Positions 54,690 through 63,849 of a DNA stretch of 64,000 bases are shown here, in pieces (position 1 is the stretch's first letter; each line of letters opens with the position of its first letter). The stretch is from JAGOBX01 sp036733285. GTDB lineage: Bacteria > JAGOBX01. The stretch lies in the NCBI GenBank assembly GCA_036733285.1, contig DAINAU010000001.1:31464-95463 (forward strand). Reading direction: 5' to 3'. Position numbers and translations under genes: made by a program. The notes under the pieces were generated by a model. That model saw nothing but the letters and a program-made list of their open reading frames with translations, did no database searches and was not told where the DNA came from.

Positions 54690-55538
54690 ATGAAAAATAA
54701 AATTATAATTCCAGATAACGTCAATTACATTGGCGCATTTCTTACTTTTTCCTGCAATATGAATTGCGATTATTGCATAAACAGATTTAATTCCGCTCCA
54801 AAATCAAAATATCTTACCGGAAAAGAATTCGTCGGCGGATTGAATCGAATCGTATCAAGACCGGATTTGCCGGTTTCGCTTCAAGGAGGCGAGCCTTCGC
54901 TGCATCCTGATTTTTATTATATTATTAACAATATCAAACCCGAATTGAAAATAGATATTTTAACGAATCTCTCTTTTGACGTTAAAGAATTCTCGAAAAA
55001 AATCAAACCCGAAAAGTTATCAAGGTCCGCGCCTTACGCTCCGGTTAGAATCAGCTATCATCCGGACCATTCTAATCCCGCGGAACTTATCGATAAGATT
55101 ATATTCTTACAAAAAAACGGATTTAAAACCGGAATATACGGAATAAATCTGCCGGTCTACGAAACGCAAAATTTAGAATTCAAAAAAAAATGCGAGGATT
55201 TAAATATTGATTTCAGATTTAAAGAGTTCCTCGGTTATTACAATGGAAAATTATACGGTCTATATAAATATCCCGACGCGGTAACAGGGAAAAAAAATAT
55301 TCGGGTTTCCTGTAAACCCTCCGAACTTCTAATTAATCCGGCCGGAGACATATATAAATGTCATTATCATTTATATTCCAATTCTTCTAAATCCGGCAAC
55401 ATACTCGACGAAAATTATACGGGCGATTTTAACGAACATATCTGCGGCGATTACGGTTTGTGCAATCCCTGCGACATAAAAATTAAAACTAACCGGCGGC
55501 AGGTATTCGGACATACGTCCGTTGAAATAAAATTTTAA
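54690..55538 (+). CDS. Radical SAM protein with SPASM-like C-terminus
   Basis: 282 residues. CNMNCDYC near residue 21 binds the SAM-cleaving 4Fe-4S cluster; SLQGGEPSLHP is the GGEP motif. A C-terminal set of Cys (SCKPS, YKCHYH, HICG, GLCNPC) suggests an auxiliary cluster. Substrate unknown; no peptide precursor was recognised beside it. Confidence 0.85.
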   Translation: MKNKIIIPDNVNYIGAFLTFSCNMNCDYCINRFNSAPKSKYLTGKEFVGGLNRIVSRPDLPVSLQGGEPSLHPDFYYIINNIKPELKIDILTNLSFDVKEFSKKIKPEKLSRSAPYAPVRISYHPDHSNPAELIDKIIFLQKNGFKTGIYGINLPVYETQNLEFKKKCEDLNIDFRFKEFLGYYNGKLYGLYKYPDAVTGKKNIRVSCKPSELLINPAGDIYKCHYHLYSNSSKSGNILDENYTGDFNEHICGDYGLCNPCDIKIKTNRRQVFGHTSVEIKF

Positions 55539-55551
55539 AGAGGCGGGAATT

Positions 55552-56901
55552 ATGGAAAAACTTTCATTTTTCGACAAACTAAATCTTAAAATAAAAAATT
55601 CTATTACGATTAAACTCATTGTCATCGGCATTCTGTTTTTAATTATGCTTATTCCGGTTTCTATGATAGAATCAATAATACGCGAACGCGAATACAGACG
55701 TTCCGAAGCTATTTCGGAAGTCTGCTCAAAATGGGGAAACGAACAAACTATAGCCGGACCGATTTTGTCAATCCCATATAAATCCTTCTATAAAATTAAA
55801 GAGGGCAAAGAAGAAAAAAACGTAGCGCAAATAAAATACGCGCATTTTCTGCCGGAAATTCTCAATACCGACGTATTGATAAAACCCGAAATACGATATC
55901 GCGGAATTTTCGAAGCCGCCGTATATAAATCGGAGATTAATCTTTCTGGAAAATTCAATAACCCCGATTTCTCGGAATGGGAAGTCAGCGACAAAGACAT
56001 TTTATGGAACGACGCTTTTATTTCCATAGGCGTTTCCGATATGCGCGGCATAAAAAATTATGTAAATATGAGTTGGAACGGCGACACTCTTTCATTTAAT
56101 CCCGGCATTGAAACTAACGACGTTTTAGCTTCAGGAATAAGCGCTAAATTTCCGGTTAAAAATAAAAAATTAATCTATGATTTTTCTGTAAATATCGAAT
56201 TGAACGGAAGCCAAAAAATCTATTGCGCCCCTTTAGGCAAAGAAACTACGGTAAAAATGAATTCAAACTGGAACTCTCCAAGTTTTGACGGAGCTTATCT
56301 TCCCGATAAAAGAAATATCGGCGAAAACGGATTTGACGCCGAATGGAAAATACTCCATTTGAACCGCAATTATCCGCAAAAATGGCTGAATAATACTTTT
56401 AACGTTTCAGAATCGGAATTCGGAACTAAACTGCTTATTCCTGTCGATCACTACTCGAAAACTATGAGATCTATAAAATACGCCTCTATGTTTATATCAT
56501 TGACTTTCTTGATGTTCTTCTTTGTCGAAATTTTAAATAAAAAACGAATCCACCCGATTCAATATATTCTTGCGGGGTTGGCTTTATGCATTTTTTTCAC
56601 TCTGCTTCTGTCAATATCGGAACATATTAATTTTAATTTGACTTATTTCATTTCGAGCCTGACTATAATCGCGGTTATAACAGGTTATGCAAGAACTATT
56701 TTTAAACAAAACAAACTGACTTTCTTTTTATTCGGAATTCTTTTAATACTCTACGGTTTCATATTTACCGTCCTTCAACTCGAAGACTACGCTCTATTAT
56801 TGGGCAGTTTGGGTCTTCTAATAATAATTTCCGCCGTAATGTATTTATCGAGAAAAATAAACTGGTATGATTTGGAAAATTCAGAAATTAAAAATAATTA
56901 G
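55552..56901 (+). CDS. CreD-family inner membrane protein
   Basis: 449 residues. N-terminal TM (~18-35) with MLIPVSMIESIIREREYRR, the CreD hallmark; a long periplasmic domain to ~305; then six TM helices in a C-terminal bundle. Family is linked to envelope integrity and beta-lactam/colicin responses. No creBC genes here. GAGGCGGG lies before the ATG. Confidence 0.87.
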   Translation: MEKLSFFDKLNLKIKNSITIKLIVIGILFLIMLIPVSMIESIIREREYRRSEAISEVCSKWGNEQTIAGPILSIPYKSFYKIKEGKEEKNVAQIKYAHFLPEILNTDVLIKPEIRYRGIFEAAVYKSEINLSGKFNNPDFSEWEVSDKDILWNDAFISIGVSDMRGIKNYVNMSWNGDTLSFNPGIETNDVLASGISAKFPVKNKKLIYDFSVNIELNGSQKIYCAPLGKETTVKMNSNWNSPSFDGAYLPDKRNIGENGFDAEWKILHLNRNYPQKWLNNTFNVSESEFGTKLLIPVDHYSKTMRSIKYASMFISLTFLMFFFVEILNKKRIHPIQYILAGLALCIFFTLLLSISEHINFNLTYFISSLTIIAVITGYARTIFKQNKLTFFLFGILLILYGFIFTVLQLEDYALLLGSLGLLIIISAVMYLSRKINWYDLENSEIKNN

Positions 56902-56912
56902 ACGCGGTTCGG

Positions 56913-57521
56913 ATGTATATGAAATTAAAATTTCGAAACGCCGAAAATAATCATTACGCATACGCCAAACCTAAAACCCGGGGTTTTACTCTCGTAGAAA
57001 TACTAATAGGATGCGCCATTATGGGAATTATAATGACCATAATAGCTTCTTCTATGTTGTTTCACGGAAGCGCAATGAATAAATCCGTTAAAACAATCGC
57101 GGTTTCAAAATCAATATCGGATTTCTATTTGAATTTCGACCTCGAACTTAAATCATTGACCAATAATAATAAATTCAAATTCGACAATATATCCGGCAAT
57201 TTTACAATTGAGTTAATCTGTCATAACCCTTATAAAAACATTCCGGCTCCGGTTATCTCCGTTAAATATAAAAAAATCGCCAATGAAAAAAATTTCAAAT
57301 ATAATCTTGTTAAAGAAATTTTTATCAAAAGCTCCGAATTTTCAAACGACGAGATTTTTTTTTCAAAAAAAATCAGCGTAAAAAACGCTGACGATTTTTA
57401 TTTTGAATTGTTCGACGGCTCGACAAAAATCTCAGAATATTTTCCTAATCAAAAAATTGATAAGATTTTATTTTACCTTACAGTCGAGGGCGAGCCGAAA
57501 AAATTTATTTTTTTTATTTGA
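56913..57521 (+). CDS. Type II/IV pseudopilin (prepilin N-terminal domain)
   Basis: 202 residues. Prepilin site KTRG24-F25TLVE29 with the +5 Glu, followed by a hydrophobic helix to ~48. The mature part is unlike major pilins; GspJ/minor-pilin type is possible. The stop comes just after a T8 run; shifting frame there extends the protein about 33 codons (see findings). No other secretion or pilus genes adjoin it. Confidence 0.8.
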   Translation: MYMKLKFRNAENNHYAYAKPKTRGFTLVEILIGCAIMGIIMTIIASSMLFHGSAMNKSVKTIAVSKSISDFYLNFDLELKSLTNNNKFKFDNISGNFTIELICHNPYKNIPAPVISVKYKKIANEKNFKYNLVKEIFIKSSEFSNDEIFFSKKISVKNADDFYFELFDGSTKISEYFPNQKIDKILFYLTVEGEPKKFIFFI

Positions 57522-57590
57522 CGATTTGCCGCTGCAATCCATCCGATATAATAACGCCTCTAAAACGATTGAAAAACAGATGTTATTCAG

Positions 57591-57731
57591 TCCGGATAGC
57601 TCATTAAACGTTAAGTGAAGTAGCGATTCCAATTGGAATCGCTTAAGCGGTTTCTTTGAAACCGCCCTTTTCTAAAACATAGATGTATTATTGCGATTTA
57701 GATATAAAATCGCAATTTATGTTAAAACTTC
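57591..57731 (+). repeat. Modular intergenic element, copy B (two hairpin insertions)
   Basis: Backbone: TCCGGATAGCTCATTAAACG, TTAAGTGAAGT, TTTTCTAAAACATAGATG, TATTA, AAAACTTC. Inserted after GTGAAGT are AGCGATTCCAA/TTGGAATCGCT (57622-57643) and GCGGTTTC-TTT-GAAACCGC (57647-57665). Inserted after TATTA is TTGCGATTT/AAATCGCAA (57691-57715). Copy A near 30.6 kb lacks both insertions; copy C near 9.4 kb has only the second. Confidence 0.75.
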
Positions 57732-57735
57732 TAAA

Positions 57736-57866
57736 AACCCGAAAACTTTTTAAATTTACGGCTTTAGCCGTAAATTATATGTTTTTAAGATTTTGAAAAA
57801 TTGTCTGAAACAAGTATTCTATGCTGTCTGAACAATTTTTCAAAATCCTTATGCAGTTTTCGGGTT
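57736..57866. repeat. Three-way-junction palindrome
   Basis: Outer stem AACCCGAAAACT (57736-57747) with AGTTTTCGGGTT (57855-57866), 12 bp. Inside: AATTTACGGC-TTTA-GCCGTAAATT (57753-57776), and a 16-bp perfect stem GATTTTGAAAAATTGT/ACAATTTTTCAAAATC (57789-57847) with a 27-nt loop. All three stems are perfect. Confidence 0.8.
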
Positions 57867-57899
57867 CAGTAAATTTTGGAGGATCTGTAACAAAAAACT

Positions 57900-59735
57900 T
57901 TATGACGCGAGTTTTTCTAAAATCGTATTCTGTTTTTTCGCGTAAATTTTCCTGTCGGTTTCATTCAACAATTTTTTTCGCATTCTAATATTTAAAGGAG
58001 TGATTTCAAGCAACTCGTCGTCTTCGATATATTCAAGCGCTTGCTCAAGACTGAACTTGACCGCAGGCGAAATTTTTGCGGCTTCGTCGCTGCCGGAAGC
58101 CCTCATATTGCTTAATTTTTTTGTTTTACAGATGTTTATCACAATATCGTTTTCTCTATTATGCTCGCCGATTACCATACCCTGATAAACGTCGACGCCC
58201 GGGTCGATAAAAAATTTTCCCCTATCCTGAAACATATCAAGCGCGTATGTGACGGAAACTCCGGTTTCGTGCGCGATTAAAACCCCTCTGTTTCTCCTTA
58301 ATATTTCTCCTTTATATGAATCATATTTATAAAAACTATGATTCATAATTCCGGTCCCTCTGGTATCGGTCATAAACTCGTTGCGGAATCCAATCAGCCC
58401 GCGGCTTGGAGCTATAAATTCCAGACGCGTGTATCCGTCGCCGCCCTGAACCATATTCAACAATTCGCCTTTTCTTATTCCAAGTTTTTCGATAACTGCG
58501 CCGACATATTTTTCTTCAACGTCGATTATTACATTCTCCATAGGTTCGGATTTTATTCCGTCTATATCCTTGATTATTACTTTCGGTTTTGAAACCTGAA
58601 ATTCATATCCTTCTCTTCTCATGTTTTCAATAAGTATCGAAAGCTGGAGTTCGCCCCTTCCTTTAACGATAAACGATTCGGCGGTTTCTCCTTCCTCTAT
58701 TACGAGACTCACATTCGATTGAAGTTCTTTTTTCAATCTTTCTCCGATATTTCGCGACGTAACGTATTTTCCCTCGCGCCCTGAAAACGGAGAATTATTT
58801 ACCATAAAATTCATTGAAATCGTAGGCTCGTCAATTTCAATGCTTGGAAGCGGTATCGGATTACTCTTATCGGCAACAGTTTCGCCGACGTCTATATCAT
58901 CGATTCCCGCAATCGTAACAATTTCTCCGGCTTCCGCTTCTTTGATTTCATTTTTTTTTAAACCTTCGTATGAAAACAATTTTGTTATTTTATAATTTTT
59001 AACGCCGCCGTCTCTTTTCAACAGACAAACTTCGTCTCCGGTTTTAACAGTTCCGTTATGAATTTTACCCGAACCGAGTTTTCCAAGATAATTATCATAA
59101 GAAATAGCCGACGTTAAAAACTGAAACGGTTTCGAAGAATCGCCTTCGGGTTCTGGAACGTATTTAATTATCGTTTCAAAAAGAGGTTCAAAATCATTTG
59201 AAGAATCATCAAGTTCATATTTGGCTATTCCGCTTTTGGAAGACGCATACACCACGGGAAAATCAAGTTGATCTTCGGTGGCGTTCAATTCAACAAACAA
59301 ATCAAAAATCATATTCAAAACTTCGTCCGGTCTGCAATTTGCCCTGTCGATTTTATTGATTACGACAATTGGTTTTAATCCGCATTCGAGAGATTTTTTT
59401 AACACATATTTGGTTTGCGGCATTACTCCCTCAAACGCGTCGACTAATAATAACGCCGAATCCACCATTTTGATTATCCGCTGAACCTCTCCGCCAAAAT
59501 CAGAATGTCCCGGAGTGTCGACTATATTAATTTTATAATCTTTATAATATATCGAAGCGTTTTTTGAAAATATGGTTATTCCTCTTTCGCGTTCCAAATC
59601 GTTGGAATCCATAATCCGTTCTTCGACTTTTTGATTTTTTCTAAAAGCTCCGGTCTGCTGGAGCGCCGCGTCCACAAGCGTGGTTTTTCCGTGATCTACG
59701 TGAGCTATAATCGCTATATTCTTTATTTTTTTCAT
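57900..59735 (-). CDS. typA: Ribosome-associated GTPase TypA/BipA
   Basis: 611 residues, normal length. Translational GTPase with G1 AHVDHGKTT, G2 RERGITI, G3 DTPGH and G4 NKID, and the TypA-specific C-terminal domain (SRGLIGFRNEFMTDTRGTG). Acts in 50S maturation and stress adaptation. Confidence 0.96.
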   Translation of the reverse strand: MKKIKNIAIIAHVDHGKTTLVDAALQQTGAFRKNQKVEERIMDSNDLERERGITIFSKNASIYYKDYKINIVDTPGHSDFGGEVQRIIKMVDSALLLVDAFEGVMPQTKYVLKKSLECGLKPIVVINKIDRANCRPDEVLNMIFDLFVELNATEDQLDFPVVYASSKSGIAKYELDDSSNDFEPLFETIIKYVPEPEGDSSKPFQFLTSAISYDNYLGKLGSGKIHNGTVKTGDEVCLLKRDGGVKNYKITKLFSYEGLKKNEIKEAEAGEIVTIAGIDDIDVGETVADKSNPIPLPSIEIDEPTISMNFMVNNSPFSGREGKYVTSRNIGERLKKELQSNVSLVIEEGETAESFIVKGRGELQLSILIENMRREGYEFQVSKPKVIIKDIDGIKSEPMENVIIDVEEKYVGAVIEKLGIRKGELLNMVQGGDGYTRLEFIAPSRGLIGFRNEFMTDTRGTGIMNHSFYKYDSYKGEILRRNRGVLIAHETGVSVTYALDMFQDRGKFFIDPGVDVYQGMVIGEHNRENDIVINICKTKKLSNMRASGSDEAAKISPAVKFSLEQALEYIEDDELLEITPLNIRMRKKLLNETDRKIYAKKQNTILEKLAS

Positions 59736-59862
59736 AATCTTTATTTCCTCAAAAGATAACGACTATAATAAATAAAAAAATAAATTCAAGTTTTTTTTAT
59801 TATTTTTTGTGATGCCTCGGTTATGGGCGGAAAACAAAAAATGAATAAAGAATATTCGCGTA

Positions 59863-59990
59863 GTTAAAAAATCACATAGATTTGAGCCGGGACTTTCAAC
59901 AATTTTATCTAAAGTTTTTTTGAGCCATTCAGATAATAAAATTTTTTTGTTCAATCGCCTATCGGCAGTTTCTAAAAAGGTCATAATAAC
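59863..59990 (-). pseudogene. IS66 transposase C-terminal fragment (inverted copy)
   Basis: Minus strand reads IMTFLETADRRLNKK, then KKTLDKIVESPGSNLCDFL. The paralogous plus-strand copy has IMTFLETANKRLD and VLDKIVDNPEINPCDLL, showing common origin. No start or catalytic region. Confidence 0.75.
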
Positions 59991-60680
59991 AGGATACGCA
60001 TGGATATTTTGCAGCGGCAAAACAACAATATTTGAATTTGCCAATACACGGTCCGCAGAAATACCGCGAAAAATTTTAGGAGAGGAAAAGTTAGAGGTTT
60101 TTTTGGTTGTAGACAGGTATGCGGGTTATAATAAAATAAATTGCGCCATTCAATATTGCCACAGCCATTTAGATAGAACGGTTGAAGACCTTGACATGGA
60201 ATTTTCAGAAGAAATTGAAGTTCAAAATTTTGTTTCAGTTCTTCATCCTTTATTATGTTCCGCTATAAAATTACGAAATGAAAAAATTTCCAATAAACTA
60301 TTTTATTCAAAAGCAGAAAATATAAAAAATAAAATTATTGAGATTATTGAATCGCCTTCAAAACATTTGGGAATAAAAATATTCAAACTATCTTTAAAGA
60401 AAATGAACATCGTCTTTATCATTGGGCAAAAGACAGAGATGTTCCGGCAGATAACAATAAATCGGAGCGTGAAATCCGACCTTCTGTTATAGCAAGAAAA
60501 GTAAGTTTCGGGTCACAATCTGCCGCCGGAGCCAAAGCCAGCTCTACTATAATGACTTTTCTTGAAACAGCTAATAAACGGTTGGATTAAAAAGAATCTC
60601 TATCCGATTGTTTTAAAAATGTATTAGACAAAATTGTTGATAATCCGGAAATTAATCCTTGCGATTTATTGCCCAAATAA
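59985..60680 (+). pseudogene. IS66 transposase fragment with frameshift and stop
   Basis: Begins KVIITGYAWIFCSGKTTIFEF, VFLVVDRYAGYNKINCAIQYCHSHLDR, as in the IS66 DDE domain. A frameshift near 60385 moves to the frame VPADNNKSEREIRPSVIARK then VSFGSQSAAGAKASSTIMTF, followed by a TAA at the codon after NKRLD. N-terminal half missing, so not functional. Confidence 0.85.
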
Positions 60681-60708
60681 TTTTCCAACCATAACTGAGG
60701 CATTACCT

Positions 60709-60776
60709 AAGCCGAATTTCATCGGAAAAGGATAACCGTATAATTTGCTCATAATCCTTTTCTGGAAATTCGGTTT
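60709..60776. repeat. Long intergenic hairpin beside the IS66 relic
   Basis: AAGCCGAATTTC pairs with GAAATTCGGTTT (one G-T), then GAAAAGGAT with ATCCTTTTC. AGCCGAATTTC also occurs near 8692 and 14656. Confidence 0.6.
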
Positions 60777-60890
60777 AATTATAATATTCGAAAATCGTTT
60801 CACGATTTCTTAATCGTTTTTTTATTCAATTGATTTTTTTTAGTTGTTGTATTAATATTATTTTAAAATTCAAATTTTAATAATTATTAT

Positions 60891-62006
60891 ATGAAAAATA
60901 AAATCAGCGTTGCTACGCCCGTATTTTTAGGCAACGAAAAAAAGTATTTAATGGATTGTTTAGAGTCCGGCTGGATTTCATCTCTTGGCTCGTATATTGA
61001 TAAATTTGAAGAAACCTTTGCCAAGTATATCGGGACTAAATACGCCGTGGCTGTTTCAAACGGCACAGTTGCTATTCATTTATTATTGAAAGCGTTAAAT
61101 ATTTCTGAAGGCGACGAGGTAATAATTCCTGATTTGACGTTTATTGCCACGGCAAACAGCGTTTCTTATACGGGCGCAACTCCGGTTTTTGTCGATTCCG
61201 AATGTAATTCTTGGAATATAAGTCCCGATAATATTATTAAGAAAATCACAAAAAAAACTAAAGCCGTAATCTGCGTTCATTTATACGGCCAACCGTGCGA
61301 TATGAAAAATATTATGCGTATTTGCAGACAAAACAAAATTTATTTGATTGAAGATTGCGCCGAAGCGCACGGCGCCGAGTTTCTTAATAAAAAGGTCGGT
61401 TCCTTTGGTATTGGCGGCACATACAGTTTTTACGGCAATAAAATTATTACTACGGGCGAAGGCGGAATGATTGTCACAAATAATAAGCGCTTATTTTTTG
61501 AATTACGGCATCTTCGCGATCATGCTATGTCCAAAACCAAAAGATACTATCATACTGAAATAGGTTATAATTACAGAATGACAAATCTGCAGGCGGCGAT
61601 AGGTTTGGCGCAATTAGAAAATATCCAAAAAATATTAGATAAAAAACGTCATATTGAAAATGAGTATAATAAATATTTATGCAATATTAAAGAAATCGAG
61701 TTGCAAAACACTTTTGCCGACAGAAAAAAAGTTTGCTGGCTGTATTCGGTATTGATTAAATCCAACAACCAAAAAAACAGAGATAATTTAATGAAATATT
61801 TGGAAACCAAAGGCGTTGATACCAGACCTTTTTTTATTCCAATGACTCAATTACCGCCTTATAAATCAAATAATAAAAATTCAAACGCGCTCTTATTATC
61901 TAATCAAGGGCTCAATTTGCCGACTTCTTATAATCTTACTGATAATGAAATAGAATATATTTGCCAGAATATAAAATTGTTTTTTTCTAATAAAAGGATC
62001 AAATAA
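60891..62006 (+). CDS. DegT/DnrJ/EryC1-type PLP aminotransferase 1
   Basis: 371 residues. Sugar aminotransferase family: GSYIDKFEETFAKYIGTKYAVAVSNGT, EDCAEAHGAE, and the PLP Lys in FYGNKIITTGEGG (~182). Transfers an amino group to a nucleotide-linked keto sugar. First of a plus-strand polysaccharide run; its stop abuts the next start. Confidence 0.92.
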   Translation: MKNKISVATPVFLGNEKKYLMDCLESGWISSLGSYIDKFEETFAKYIGTKYAVAVSNGTVAIHLLLKALNISEGDEVIIPDLTFIATANSVSYTGATPVFVDSECNSWNISPDNIIKKITKKTKAVICVHLYGQPCDMKNIMRICRQNKIYLIEDCAEAHGAEFLNKKVGSFGIGGTYSFYGNKIITTGEGGMIVTNNKRLFFELRHLRDHAMSKTKRYYHTEIGYNYRMTNLQAAIGLAQLENIQKILDKKRHIENEYNKYLCNIKEIELQNTFADRKKVCWLYSVLIKSNNQKNRDNLMKYLETKGVDTRPFFIPMTQLPPYKSNNKNSNALLLSNQGLNLPTSYNLTDNEIEYICQNIKLFFSNKRIK

Positions 62007-63113
62007 ATGTTTATTCCCGTCGCCCAACCGTCATTATCCAAAAAAGAGCGCGGTATGCTTCTTAATGCTTTTGATTCCGGCTGGATAGCCAAAGGTTCTT
62101 ATATTAAAGAATTCGAAAATAAAATCGCAAAATATTTTTCAAAAAAATATTGCATTTGCGTTGCAAACGGAAGTTTTGCGCTTGAAATGGCTATAAGAAG
62201 TTTAGAAATTAACAAACAAAATATTTTAAATATTAGTTCGTCTTGCGTTTCTTCGGCAAATTCAATAATACATTCATTTAATAATCCTATTTTTTGCGAC
62301 GCGGATATGAAAACTTTTCAAATGGATACCGCAGATTTTAAAAATATTTGTATTAACAAAAATATAAAAACTGCAATAATTACTCCGTTATACGGCGGCT
62401 CTCCGAATTACTGTGAAATATTAAATTTTACCCGCAAAAATAAAATCAAAATAATTGAGGATTGTTCTCAGTCTATGGGCGCTAAATATGACGGTAAATT
62501 ACTCGGGACTTTCGGAGAACTTGCCGTTTTTTCTTTTTATTCAAATAAAATTATCACTTCCGGCGAAGGCGGAGCGATTATTACCGATAATAAAAAGCTC
62601 GCCGGTAATTTAAAAACCTTAAGAAATCAAGGACAAATTGCTCCGTTTGTAAGTTCAATGCTTGGAAATAATTATAAAATTTCAAATTTATTGGCTGCTA
62701 TCGGCTCGGCGCAAATGGATAGAATCGATGAATTTATATCTAAACGCAGAAAAAATGCCGAGTATCTGATAAATGAATTACAAGAAGTCAATGATATAGT
62801 TTTACCGATTAACAATTCTAAAATATATAATGTTTATTTTTCTTTTCCGATAAAATTAAAAAACAAAAAAATTGCGGATATAGTAATTAAATATTTGAAT
62901 GATAACGGGATTGAAACAAGAAATCTGTTTCAACCGATGAACACTCAAAAATATTTCAAAAAAATATATCCCGATTATAATGCGAATCACAAAAATGCAA
63001 TGCTGCTTTTTAAAACCGGATTTTATGTAAGCTGTTCTCCGTGTTTGACTAAAATTGAATTGGGGTATATTGTTAAAACTATAAAAAAAGGTATTGAATA
63101 TGCAAAAAATTGA
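62007..63113 (+). CDS. DegT/DnrJ/EryC1-type PLP aminotransferase 2
   Basis: 368 residues, paralogous to its neighbour. SGWIAKGSYIKEFENKIAKYF, EDCSQSMGAKYDGK, PLP Lys in FYSNKIITSGEGG. Overlaps the following glycosyltransferase gene by 20 bp. Confidence 0.92.
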   Translation: MFIPVAQPSLSKKERGMLLNAFDSGWIAKGSYIKEFENKIAKYFSKKYCICVANGSFALEMAIRSLEINKQNILNISSSCVSSANSIIHSFNNPIFCDADMKTFQMDTADFKNICINKNIKTAIITPLYGGSPNYCEILNFTRKNKIKIIEDCSQSMGAKYDGKLLGTFGELAVFSFYSNKIITSGEGGAIITDNKKLAGNLKTLRNQGQIAPFVSSMLGNNYKISNLLAAIGSAQMDRIDEFISKRRKNAEYLINELQEVNDIVLPINNSKIYNVYFSFPIKLKNKKIADIVIKYLNDNGIETRNLFQPMNTQKYFKKIYPDYNANHKNAMLLFKTGFYVSCSPCLTKIELGYIVKTIKKGIEYAKN

Positions 63114-63849
63114 ATTGTCGGTAGTAACTATTACATATAATGAAATCGGAAATATTGGTCGCTTAATAGATGCGATAAATATTATTTTGAAACAAAATAA
63201 TTTAAATGGCGAAATAATTATCGTGGACGACAACAGTCCGGACGGAACTGCCGGATTAATTAAAGAAAAAATGAAAAAATTTGATAATATAGTTTTGATT
63301 GAGCGGACTGAAAAACTTGGAATCGGTTCGGCGTATTATACGGGAATTTCTAAAGCATCCGGCGATGTTGTAATAACGATGGACGCCGATTTTTCGCATA
63401 ATCCCGATGTTTTAATGGATATGTATAATGAAGCAAAACAAGGTAAAGTCGTTTCAGGTTCAAGATATTTAACTAATCTTGATTTTCACACAAAATGGTA
63501 TAGATTTGTGGGAACAACTATTTTAAACAAATGGCTGAAATTATTATTCCGGCTCGGAATTAATGATCACACAAACGGCTACCTTGCCGTTAAAAAAGAT
63601 ACGTTGATTTTTTTGCTGGAAAAAATGAAGAGAGTAAATATATTTCCTTTTGAAAAAATTTTATACGGCGTGCCGATATTTACTTTTGCAAAAAAATTGA
63701 ATATTCCAATTACTGAAATTCAAGCTAAATATATATTTCGCACCGAAGGCGTAACTAAAATCAACACTTACGACGGTTGTATACTTCTTATTGAAAATAT
63801 ATTATACTCTTTTAAAATTTTAAAAGCGTTACGCAATCTCGAATTCTAA
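63094..63849 (+). CDS. GT2 glycosyltransferase, dolichol/polyprenyl-phosphate mannose synthase-like
   Basis: 251 residues. GT-A fold with VTITYNEIGNIGRLIDAI, IVDDNSPDGTA and the DxD-type MDADFSHNP; no C-terminal TM helices. Such enzymes load a sugar from a nucleotide donor onto a polyprenyl phosphate. A GT-C enzyme that might use such a donor is encoded at 30631. Confidence 0.88.
   Translation: MNMQKIELSVVTITYNEIGNIGRLIDAINIILKQNNLNGEIIIVDDNSPDGTAGLIKEKMKKFDNIVLIERTEKLGIGSAYYTGISKASGDVVITMDADFSHNPDVLMDMYNEAKQGKVVSGSRYLTNLDFHTKWYRFVGTTILNKWLKLLFRLGINDHTNGYLAVKKDTLIFLLEKMKRVNIFPFEKILYGVPIFTFAKKLNIPITEIQAKYIFRTEGVTKINTYDGCILLIENILYSFKILKALRNLEF

Larger units (their letters stand above)
57522..57899. 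other. Gap filled by modular element B and a three-way junction
   Basis: 378 bp between the pseudopilin and convergent typA. Apart from the possible frameshifted pilin tail to 57618, almost all of it is accounted for by the modular element (57591-57731) and the nested structure at 57736-57866. Confidence 0.65.
59809..60706. mobile_element. IS66 double relic bounded by inverted repeats
   Basis: Ends GTGATGCCTCGGTTATGG (59809-59826) and, inverted, GTAATGCCTCAGTTATGG (60689-60706), 16 of 18 matching; GTAA is the usual IS66 terminus. Inside are a minus-strand C-terminal transposase scrap and a longer plus-strand fragment, joined tail-outward. Because both ends carry C-terminal coding sequence, both look like right ends of two inverted copies fused by deletion. 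No target-site duplication. Confidence 0.75.

Noticed and set aside
59763..60044. 93-residue minus-strand open frame read as a gene
   Set aside because: Its recognisable part is an IS66 transposase C-terminal scrap; the start lies within the fused plus-strand copy.
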